Positions 10,026 through 19,516 of a DNA stretch of 64,000 nt are shown here, piece by piece; within the stretch, counting starts at the first letter, position 1; each line of letters begins with the position of its first letter. This stretch comes from Haliclona indistincta. Taxonomy: Eukaryota; Porifera; Demospongiae; Haplosclerida; Chalinidae. Location: the NCBI GenBank assembly GCA_964017065.1, contig OZ024786.1:14255742-14319741 (forward strand), in the 5' to 3' direction. The notes under the pieces were generated by a model. It had not been told where the DNA came from. It worked only from the letters and a program-made list of their open reading frames with translations, and did no database searches. The position numbers and the translations under genes are program-made.

Positions 10026-11057
10026 ATGGCTACTAAACTAGTCTGTCTACTGATCAGCTCTTACCTGCTGTTGGCTGGTGACTATCATGTAGTGAGTGGG
10101 TTCACTCCAGTCATCTACTCTTCTCAGAGCTCTACTGTAGAATGTGGTCACAGTGACCCTCTACAAGATGATCAGTTGATGGAAGAACTCAGCAAGATCC
10201 ATCAGGAGCTAGGTCCTTCAGGATGCAACCCTCCTCGAAGCAGATCTTGTCAGGAGATTCTCTACTGCCATCCATCAGCTCCCTCAGGCTACCACGAGAT
10301 ACGTGTTCCCAATGGCTCACTAGTACAGGTCTACTGTGACATGGAGGGGACCAACTGTGGAGGACAGGGAGGCTGGATGAGAGTGGCCCATGTTAATATG
10401 TCACAGGATGGTACCAGTTGCCCTCAAGGACTGACACAGAAGAACATGGCAGTACTGACAGAGAAGAACATGGCAGGACTGACTCTCTGTGGACAGAGTG
10501 TCGGCACCATATGTCAAGGAACATTGTTCTCTGCACTAGGTCTCAGCTACTCACGAGTGTGTGGCCAGCTACGAGGATACCAGTTTAGTACAACCGATGC
10601 ATTTCATAGGTACAATCTCGACAATTCTGTCTCGATTGATGAAAGCTATGTTGATGGGGCATCCATCACATATGATACTGCAGCACCTAAACACATCTGG
10701 ACATACGCTACTGGACTTTCCATTCAGTCTGCTTGCGGTCATTCTTGCAATTGTCCCTGCAATACTGGTAATACTGGTCAGGTTCCACCCTATGTTGGCA
10801 ATGACTACTACTGTGAGACTGGTAACAATGTTCCTGGTATACCAACAAACACTTTCTTTCCCAATGATCCTCTGTGGGATGGGCAGCAGTGTGTTGGTGT
10901 GGAGGCTCCCTGCTGTACTCACCCCAACATGCCATGGTTCATCAAGACACTCGGTGAGACCACCAAAGAGAATATTCAGCTGAGACTGTGCATTGATCAA
11001 CCAACTACTGATGTTGAAGAAACCCTACTGCAGTTGATCGAACTGTATGTTTATTAA
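10026..11057 (+). CDS. Secreted Cys-rich protein with fibrinogen-like N-terminal motif, copy 3
   Basis: This is a single-exon 343-residue protein. I chose the ATG at 10026 (MATKLVCLL) because it matches the paralogues and gives a clean signal peptide; the open frame upstream has only a TTG. The domain order is as in the copy at 660: signal peptide, CQEILYC..SGYHEI..VYCDM, then the Cys-rich body ending ELYVY. It differs by an in-frame 30-bp tandem duplication near residues 140-158, which gives LTQKNMAVLTEKNMAGLTLC. It also has an altered loop, SACGHSCNCPCNTGNTG. Its 3' flank (11058-11290) matches the 3' flank of copy 1, so gene and stub were duplicated together. Confidence 0.85.
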   Translation: MATKLVCLLISSYLLLAGDYHVVSGFTPVIYSSQSSTVECGHSDPLQDDQLMEELSKIHQELGPSGCNPPRSRSCQEILYCHPSAPSGYHEIRVPNGSLVQVYCDMEGTNCGGQGGWMRVAHVNMSQDGTSCPQGLTQKNMAVLTEKNMAGLTLCGQSVGTICQGTLFSALGLSYSRVCGQLRGYQFSTTDAFHRYNLDNSVSIDESYVDGASITYDTAAPKHIWTYATGLSIQSACGHSCNCPCNTGNTGQVPPYVGNDYYCETGNNVPGIPTNTFFPNDPLWDGQQCVGVEAPCCTHPNMPWFIKTLGETTKENIQLRLCIDQPTTDVEETLLQLIELYVY

Positions 11058-11291
11058 CACAGTTATAACACATCTGTATCATTAATAGAACAACCAGCAA
11101 TGTCTTCGTGTTTACAGTATCAAGCATAATAACATAAACAGAGTTGTGAATAATCACGTATGTCGCTTGTCCTGAGCAGGTATCCATGACAACAACATGT
11201 ATCTGGCATGTAAATAGTGTTCACAGTCATCTTTTCTAAATATTTACCAGATGAGTAATCGTTATTAGTCTTGTTGGAAAACAAGCTATAC

Positions 11292-11519
11292 ATGACTACT
11301 ACACTAGTCTGTCTACTGATAAGCTCTTACCTGCTGTTGGCTGGTGACTATCATGTAGTGAGTGGGTTCACTCCAGTCACCTACTCTTCTCAGAGCTCTA
11401 CTGCAGAATGTGGTCACAGTGACCCTCTACAAGATGACCAGTTGATCAATCAGGTCCGTCAGAGGCTAGGTCCTCCAGGAAGCAAACCTCCACGTAACCA
11501 ACTGAAAGTAATGAAGTAA
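11292..11519 (+). pseudogene. 5' stub of the secreted Cys-rich family
   Basis: The ORF reads MTTTLVCLLISSYLLLAGDY, then ECGHSDPLQDDQL and QVRQRLGPPGSKPPRN, and stops at 11519 after NQLKVMK. The homology reaches about residue 72 of the intact proteins, with the CNPP Cys replaced by SKPP. The Cys-rich body is absent. Confidence 0.7.
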
Positions 11520-12436
11520 ACACCTACACTGCTGGCTGTATTATACTACAATTGTTAGCTATAGAACATCAAGAACTTTAGAGAATTTTTTGTCGCAAAA
11601 TTTAGCCGGATGTACAAAACTGAAGGGAAAATCCAGCAATCTCTTTCCCCAGGATATTGCGCAATAAACATTTCCTCAAGTGATGAAATTGATCAATGTC
11701 AGTCCAACTCTCTAAGTAATGAGGCTAGGAGAGGCAGTTCTGAGGCATAGTGTGTTTCTGGTCAATAACAGCTCTTGATCAGCCAGCTACTGCTCTCTCT
11801 CTCTCCCTCTTGGAAAAGACACAGCTCACCAACAAGCTAAACAAGTTCGCTAGTTTGCAATTTTGGCACACATGTTCCTAAGGGTCAAAAACAGTAACGA
11901 TTCCAAGACGTTTAAAACTGTTCCACAACACTGGGCAAGGTACAGTGCAAATGAAGGCGGCCTCTGGAAGGTTGCCCATCCCACAGAGGATCATTGGGCA
12001 TTTGTTCCGTCTCCGCCATTAGTCGCTACCATCAAACGGTGCAGGCTGATAAAGGACTGTTGGTTTTGCAGGGACAAACATAATTGGGTATCAGTTTGCT
12101 ATGAATATTAATTAGCATACTTTACATATGACATTTACAGCTCAGAACTTACTTTACATCATAACATGCGTCCCTACATGGTCAACACTGACTCTCAACA
12201 AATACTGCAAAACACTAAGTGCACAGCTTACACGCGATTCTGCAACAACGATTACGTGACGCGCAGTGCTAGCAAGTGAATAACACCATGATGTAGTACA
12301 ATTCCTTGAAACATATGTAACCACTGTGTAGCTCAATATGCAGCAAAGATATGCAATCTAACTACACCTGGAATTTGGTGTAGCGCCAAGCATGTAATAT
12401 CTGTTTCCTCTTGAGAAGTAGCCACTAGTTATTTTG
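11520..12436. other. Intergenic, duplicated fragments, no gene
   Basis: The segment 11640-11790 repeats 2960-3090 (GATGAAATTGATCAATGTCAG.., GGCTAGGAGAGGCAGTT). A stretch near 11855-11935 repeats 3430-3520 (TAGTTTGCAATTTTGGCACA). The 82-codon ORF at 11863-12111 has no recognisable domain and overlaps these repeats. Nothing else was recognised. Confidence 0.5.
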
Positions 12437-13460
12437 TATACTAACACACTGTGATCATGTTAACACGGCATCATAGCGCTCCTCTATCAGTATACTAACA
12501 CACTGTGATCATGTTAACACGGCATCATAGCACTCCTCTATCAGTATACTAACACACTGTGATCATGTTAACACGGCATCATAGCGCTCCTCTATCAGTA
12601 TACTAACACACTGTGATCATGTTAACACGGCATCATAGCGCTCCTCTATCAGTATACTAACACACTGTGATCATGTTAACACGGCATCATAGCGCTCCTC
12701 TATCAGTATACTAACACACTGTGATCATGTTAACACGGCATCATAGCGCTCCTCTATCAGTATACTAACACACTGTGATCATGTTAACACGGCATCATAG
12801 CGCTCCTCTATCAGTATACTAACACACTGTGATCATGTTAACACGGCATCATAGCGCTCCTCTATCAGTATACTAACACACTGTGATCATGTTAACACGG
12901 CATCATAGCGCTCCTCTATCAGTATACTAACACACTGTGATCATGTTAACACGGCATCATAGCACTCCTCTATCAGTATACTAACACACTGTGATCATGT
13001 TAACACGGCATCATAGCCCTCCTCTATCAGTATACTAACACACTGTGATCATGTTAACACGGCATCATAGCGCTCCTCTATCAGTATACTAACACACTGT
13101 GGTCATGTTAACACGGCATCATAGCGCTCCTCTATCAGTATACTAACACACTGTGATCATGTTAACACGACATCATAGCGCTCCTCTATCAGTATACTAA
13201 CACACTGTGATCATGTTAACACGGCATCATAGCGCTCCTCTATCAGTATACTAACACACTGTGATCATGTTAACACGGCATCATAGCGCTCCTCTATCAG
13301 TATACTAACACACTGTGATCATGTTAACACGGCATCATAGCGCTCCTCTATCAGTATACTAACACACTGTGATCATGTTAACACGGCATCATAGCGCTCC
13401 TCTATCAGTACACTAACACATTGTGATCATGTTAACACGGCATCATAGCGCTCCTCTATC
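12437..13460. repeat. 54-bp satellite array, first block (about 19 units)
   Basis: The unit begins TATACTAACACACTGTGATC and continues through ATGTTAACACGG, CATCATAGCGC and TCCTCTATCAG; it repeats every 54 bp almost without change. Differences are single bases (GCGCTCC versus GCACTCC or GCCCTCC). Each unit contains palindromic TGATCA and GTTAAC. No spacers occur, so it is not a CRISPR array. Confidence 0.95.
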
Positions 13461-13773
13461 CAGGGACGTAACTAGGATTGATGGAGCGGAGGGGCAAGCC
13501 ATAGAAAAGTGGAAAATGCTCGCGCGAAGCACGCGCCGCCAAACGCAAAATATAATTAATATTCATGAAATGACGTCATTTTACACTTTGATTCGCTAAA
13601 AGCCCATAACAAAGATGGTGCGCAACGTGCGCTGTATACTGCTGAGTGTGTACTAGACTCACTCTCTAGGTCAGGAGGTCTTCTAGAAGCTAAGTTCTAT
13701 AGTTAATATGCTTCCGGTTCTTCAAAAGCGGGGGGACAACTGCCCCCCCTGCCCTACCGTAGTTACGCCACTG
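13461..13773. mobile_element. 313-bp MITE inside the satellite, 5-bp target duplication
   Basis: The termini are CAGGGACGTAACTAGGA and CCGTAGTTACGCCACTG, an imperfect inverted repeat. CTATC flanks the element on both sides (13456-13460 and 13774-13778). The satellite register resumes exactly after the second CTATC, so the insertion postdates the array. No ORF. CAGTGGCGTAACTA-type ends are common in animal cut-and-paste MITEs, but I do not assign a superfamily. Confidence 0.8.
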
Positions 13774-14830
13774 CTATCAGTATACTAACACACTGTGATC
13801 ATGTTAACACGGCATCATAGCGCTCCTCTATCAGTATACTAACACACTGTGATCATGTTAACACGGTATCATAGCGCTCCTCTATCAGTATACTAACACA
13901 CTGTGATCATGTTAACACGGCATCATAGCGCTCCTCTATCAATATACTAACACACTGTGATCATGTTAACACGGTATCATAGCGCTCCTCTATCAGTATA
14001 CTAACACACTGTGATCATGTTAACACGGCATCATAGCGCTCCTCTATCAGTATACTAACACACTGTGATCATGTTAACACGGCATCATAGCGCTCCTCTA
14101 TCAGTATACTAACACACTGTCATCATGTTAACACGGCATCATAGCACTCCTCTATCAGTATACTAACACACTGTGATCATGTTAACACGGCATCATAGCG
14201 CTCCTCTATCAGTATACTAACACACACTGTGATCATGTTAACACGGCATCATAGCCCTCCTCTATCAGTATACTAACACACTGTGATCATGTTAACACGG
14301 CATCATAGCGCTCCTCTATCAGTATACTAACACACTGTGATCATGTTAACACGGCATCATAGTGCTCCTCTATCAGTATACTAACACACTGTGATCATGT
14401 TAACACGGCATCATAGCACTCCTCTATCAGTATACTAACACACTGTGATCATGTTAACACGGCATCATAGCACTCCTCTATCAGTATACTAACACACTGT
14501 GATCATGTTAACACGGCATCATAGCACTCCTCTATCAGTATACTAACACACTGTGATCATGTTAACACGGCATCATAGCGCTCCTCTATCAGTATACTAA
14601 CACACTGTGATCATGTTAACACGGCATCATAGCCCTCCTCTATCAGTATACTAACACACTGTGATCATGTTAACACTGCATCATAGCGCTCCTCTATCAG
14701 TATACTAACACACTGTGATCATGTTAACACGGCATCATAGTGCTCCTCTATCAGTATACTAACACACTGTGATCATGTTAACACGGCATCATAGTGCTCC
14801 TCTATCAGTATACTAACACACTGTGATCAT
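13774..14830. repeat. 54-bp satellite array, second block (about 19.5 units)
   Basis: The same 54-bp unit continues after the MITE and ends at TGTGATCAT (14830). One unit near 14221 has a 2-bp CA expansion. Variants with GTGCTCC or GCACTCC cluster in the last third, consistent with local homogenisation. Confidence 0.95.
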
Positions 14831-15523
14831 ACAAGTATTGTTACGTGATAAAAACAAGAGCTGTGTAATGTTTTTGAATTCATGAGACATAGAGTGTAAG
14901 TTTACCTCGTAAGTAAATCTGTGTTACACATTACATTGTGTTTATGAGAATGAAAATACAGCATAGCATGAGCCTATTCAGGAGACTACTTCTTGGACCC
15001 AAGAGTGTCTGTATTACACTGTTACAATTTATTCACTGATATAAACTGTTGATCGACAAAGAATTAAATGCACTACTTAAAATGACAAATAAATATTCTG
15101 TGTATAGGTTAACCCATGACGGTACGCGATCTTACGGTCGCTTGAGCTACAAATGCTCTTACTACTGATTCACACATAGTCACTTACCTTAAGACAATCT
15201 ATCATACTAGTGATTAAGTTCCATTTACATAATTATTATTTTAATTATATACATGTATAAATTCAAAATAATACTTACCTTTTACTTAAAGTATAAGTAC
15301 ACACATGTATACATTCAAAATAATACTTACCTTTTACTTAAAGTATTATGTATTAAACACACAATAATGCTCACAACGAGATTTATAATTTACCGTAATC
15401 TTAAGCGTCTAATAATTACATGTACTATTGATTATGAAGCTTTGTTAAATTCGTAGTAGTGCCAGACCACTTGAAGCACGACATTAATAGTATTTTACGT
15501 GACTAATGATCTTTACAGCTAAC
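14831..15523. other. AT-rich intergenic or intronic stretch
   Basis: No gene was recognised. ATACTTACCTTTTACTTAAAGTAT occurs twice (about 15270 and 15320), a local duplication. The 67-codon ORF at 15253 is low-complexity AT-rich sequence. The stretch may be intron of the minus-strand gene that follows. Confidence 0.4.
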
Positions 15524-17936
15524 CATAGACCACAATGATGGGCTTCGTCAATATTGATGAGATGTTCAGGTTTGTCCTTCGAATCAAACAGCACTGTCTT
15601 CTCAAGGAGCTCCTGTCAAAGACAATAATAATCAAGATTCTAGCTCGGCAGCGTAAACAATGTTAATAGTCACCAACAACACGACATATTTTTGAAACGA
15701 CAGACTCTGGAAGTGCAATCTGTTGTTCACAGAATATTCATTACTCCATAGGCCTATAGCTAAACATGACACTAGTTTGTTGCATATGTACTAACATTCC
15801 TAATGAGAATAACAAGAGTGTATAAGGGGAAGGAGCGTTCAACTGTGGATAACAAAATCTAAATTACGCCGCTTGACTGCATAAGACGGCAATCATGGCT
15901 ATGGCTAATCGCTCGCTCATTTTAGCTGGAAACGCAGGCAGGACGAAGCGTGGATGAATTATGTATAGGTAGGAAACACCAAAGAAAGGCCCAAGTTCCA
16001 AGCAGCAACAGCGCATGGCGGCAGACTTTAGATTTTGATATTACTACACCAAATACGGCTCCTTCCTCTGGAATCATGTGCTAAGGTTCAATATTATCAG
16101 ATTTCACAATGTCTTCAGCTTTACTCAGAAGGCCGTCGTGAATGTATCATCACTTAGACACATGTACACACACATGCGCACACACATGAGTTTGTACTCA
16201 ATGATGGCTGTTACTGGGATTTGTAAAGCGCTTACGAGTAAAGTGGTTGGTGGTGGAGAAGACGAGGTAGCATCAGTAGTAAAGGAGGAGCTAGGAGATT
16301 GCTGTAATACTTGGTGGAGTGATGGAAAAGAGTTGATCAAGTTCATCAGATTAATAACAGCCTGAGAGAATAAAGAAGACATGTCATACTCGCTTACTAG
16401 CTCACTCATTCACTCACCCACTCACTCACCCACTCACTCACTCACTCACTAACCCACTCATTCACTCGTTCACTCACCCACCCACCCGCCCACTCACTCA
16501 CTCGCTCATCCACCCACTCACTCACCCACCTACTCACTCACTCACACACTCACTCATTCACCTTATGCATAGTCCTGTCAGCTGGATCAAATGGATGCAA
16601 TCTTGGTGTAGTCAAACGAATATCGTCTAAACCTCCATCCAGTAAGGTCCATATATCATTGATCAAGATAGTTACATAACCTAACAGATAATAGATGAGA
16701 TTGAAAGTCATAATTAACATAGTCACAAAATGAACACAATTTCTAACAACACTGTAATAAGCATAAGACCAGGGTTTCAACCAGCAGAGGAAAAGCTTCG
16801 TAAACCCTTGAAACCCTAGCTATGAGCCAGATAAGACTTATTTTTGTATCACGTACCGCTAACGATCAGGTGACTTGTACCGATAGCTGTCGATGACACC
16901 TGTAGAGAAAATTTGACACTCTTATGCTAAGCCACACCCCATAACCACACCCACCTGAGACACCATGTACCCATATCCAAACCGCTCACAATGACTGACC
17001 TGGAAAATAAAAATAATTAATACGAAAACAAAATTTGACAGTTATATCTGTGTTGTATAAAAATGTTTAGGATACCATTACTTGACCACACCCACTCACT
17101 ATTAGCCCCACCCACTTACTTGTAGCTTCATCTTGTACCTATAGTGCATTGATTGGACGCATCGTTCCATCAATCCAGACTGGTAGAGCAATAACACTCC
17201 CTGAGAAAAATTTGAATAACAAGAAAAAATTGCTCACTTTTGGAGTTCCAGCAAAGTTGAGTAGGTTGTCAATCAATTTGTCCTCCCAGTCATTCATTGA
17301 CCACGCCCCTTGATCCTTGACCCCGCCCATATCAGCCTGCATATAACAAATTACATTGATACCAGCACAAAATAACACACAAGCACATTCAATTCAATCC
17401 ACTTTCGGAGGTGGATCGAGCTGATCATGAATCGTGATTAGACGCATAGCTGTACGTGTGTATCTGGCTATACGTAGTGTACAAAGCACCTACTGAGTCT
17501 AAAAGCTTCGTAACTGATGCTATTCGTTTAAAGATGGAGAGAACAATGTGTGCTTTCGACAGATCTCATGAATCGTTAACAAGATGTGAACGCAAAAATG
17601 AGCACTGAAACTTGAAACGGATTGAACGCGCATCCAAACCATTCATGTGAAAATGACACACAAGGCTGGGTGTACAAATCGCAACATGAGGCACTTGTAC
17701 TAAGCTATACTTTTCTCCTCCCTCACTTTCTCACCTTCCGGCCTCTGCTGCATCTTGATATAGTACTAGCTATGTGACTATGGAGGCAGTATTGTCCCAG
17801 CACTAGGAGACCGTCAGCCGTGTTGTAGCACTGGCGACAAACAAACAGCCACGAGCACACCACTTGAGAGGGGGCGGAGCCTAGCTTGAGATGGTGTGTC
17901 ACATACTGAGCAATGGTATGGATCGCCGCCAAACTG
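15524..17936 (-). CDS. TBC1D32: TBC1D32 (broad-minded) homologue, partial, seven exons
   Basis: Minus-strand exons join in frame: 17735-17936, 17238-17336, 17120-17200, 16955-16999, 16857-16899, 16562-16680 and 16236-16361; 15524-15612 is a probable later exon. The joined text includes VTHHLKLGSAPSQVVCSWLF, LLNFAGTPK+GVLLLYQSG, RYKMKLQ+VSHCERFGYG, VSSTAIGTSHLIVSG+YVTI, DIWTLLDGGLDDIRLTTPRL, DPADRT and NLMNLINSFPSLHQVL. From memory this order matches the middle of animal TBC1D32/BROMI, a cilium- and CDK20-linked protein with a C-terminal TBC domain. Every intron is GT-AG and the phases agree (0,0,0,0,1,0). The 5' part would lie toward 18-19 kb or the N gap. I did not find the TBC domain before the satellite array, so the gene may be truncated or have long introns. 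Confidence 0.65.
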
Positions 17937-18082
17937 CTGGGAATAACACATAACATAGATTATACAATACAAAGCAACACAATGAGTATGTATTGGGACA
18001 GTCAAATTTGGAAGTATTCAATTTGAAATGAGATTGCCTGTGCTAAGCGTCAGTAAAAACGGGAGAGCCCGGAGAGGTCACG

Positions 18083-18272
18083 TACCGTATAGCCGGTTAT
18101 TTTCATGTGGATTTAATTTTCGAATGGCTGGTGCGGGTCGAAAATTAGATTTCGAAAAATTCGTTTTGCCTATTTAAAAAGTTCTGTGACGTGGCTCTGT
18201 GACGAAAATTAGACCCAGCCAAAATTTGGCTAACGAAATATTTGACCAGCGAAAAAAACCGGCTATACGGTA
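18083..18272. mobile_element. TA-flanked MITE
   Basis: The ends TACCGTATAGCCGGTT and AACCGGCTATACGGTA are a perfect 16-bp inverted repeat that includes TA on both sides, as in Tc1/mariner-type insertions. Inside, TTTTCG/CGAAAATTAGA words pair in both orientations. No ORF. Confidence 0.75.
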
Positions 18273-18448
18273 TAAAAACAATGAATCACAAAACCTTTTT
18301 CAATAGATGTAAGCACTATATGGATACAATGGATTGGGATATATATATAAAATTTTCGCCGCTAAGATGAATTACTAAAGTCAAAAATTTCCAGATCTTC
18401 GGTTTTAAAAACAACCCTAACTATTATTGTTCCTTGAAAGTATAGTAA

Positions 18449-18800
18449 TTAAGGTGGCGGGTGCGCATGAATATCATTATAAGCCTGACTTTTTGTTAAC
18501 TGTTTTTCTCTACTTATCTGCAGGCCAGAAGCTGCAAACTTGCACTACACAGTTGTTTTATGATATACTCACTGTTTATGAGCGGTTTTTAGCGATAAAA
18601 CGCACAGCAGCGCTTGTTCACGACGGGCAGCGCGACGGCGCCTATTGTACCATTGTACTCGAGCGTCCTAGGTCCTGCAACGCTACAGATCGCCACAGAG
18701 CTTTCTCATACCATCGACATGATCACCTAGTATCCCTTTTTTCGTATTCGATTCCTAAGTAAGTAAAACTGGCAAACGCATACGCCCACGCAGAACTTCA
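18449..18800 (+). mobile_element. Possible left end of a TTAA-type element running into the gap
   Basis: TTAAGGTGGCGGGTGCGCATGAATATCATTATAA at 18449 resembles the right end (reverse complement) of the MITE at 42841-43443, including TTAA and the GGTGGCGG terminus. No matching right end is visible before the N run. The 111-codon ORF here (18427-18762) has no domain I recognise. Confidence 0.4.
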
Positions 18801-19000
18801 NNNNNNNNNNNNNNNNNNNNNNNNNNNNNNNNNNNNNNNNNNNNNNNNNNNNNNNNNNNNNNNNNNNNNNNNNNNNNNNNNNNNNNNNNNNNNNNNNNNN
18901 NNNNNNNNNNNNNNNNNNNNNNNNNNNNNNNNNNNNNNNNNNNNNNNNNNNNNNNNNNNNNNNNNNNNNNNNNNNNNNNNNNNNNNNNNNNNNNNNNNNN
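18801..19000. other. Assembly gap (200 N)
   Basis: A run of 200 N. Its length may be a placeholder. The first exon or exons of the downstream kinase gene and the 5' part of the TBC1D32-like gene may be hidden here. Confidence 1.
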
Positions 19001-19319
19001 GTTTCCGCTAAAACTGTTCGCATGCATGCGTGTGTATTGTAGCAATGTTGTACAAGTGCTTCTAGTCAATTGCATGTCTACAGACTCTGTTTTTGTATAA
19101 ATATTTAATTAAGCACTACTCTGTTTTGCGTGGGAGAGCAGGTACAAAGGTTTCTTAGAAATGTACTGAATTGGTTCATACGAGGCTTCTGGCTGTACTA
19201 CAACATGTATAATGACACATTCCTAACTTGCTCACGTACACACACACACATGTACTTGTTATATAACACTTGACACTTTGAAGTTCATAATAATATTAAC
19301 ACTACTTGAAACACACTCA

Positions 19320-19462
19320 TTCTACCTCCCCTCTCTCTCTCTCTCTCCTTCCTCCCTCCCTCCCTCTCTCTCTCCCCTCTCTCCCCTCTCCTCTCTCTCT
19401 CCCCTCTCTCTCTCTCTATCCCTCTCTCCCTCTCCCTATCCTTCTCTCTCCTCTCTCTCTCT

Positions 19463-19514
<52 letters not shown>
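19320..19514. repeat. Pyrimidine (CT)n/(CCCT)n tract abutting a splice acceptor
   Basis: About 190 nt of almost pure C/T runs straight into the TAG acceptor of the exon at 19517. The long ORFs through it (for example 19278-19646) are low-complexity artefacts. Confidence 0.9.
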
Positions 19515-19515
<1 letters not shown>

Positions 19516-19516
19516 G

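Noticed and set aside
10569..11000. 143-residue minus-strand ORF
   Set aside because: Shadow of the secreted gene at 10026. Equivalent shadow frames occur in its paralogues because the coding DNA is conserved.
12437..14830. CRISPR-like array
   Set aside because: The 54-bp unit repeats head to tail with no unique spacers. It is a satellite in an intron-bearing eukaryotic genome.
18427..18762. 111-residue ORF
   Set aside because: No domain, TTG-type start, and overlaps the end of a TTAA-type repeat next to the gap. Kept only as part of the possible element.
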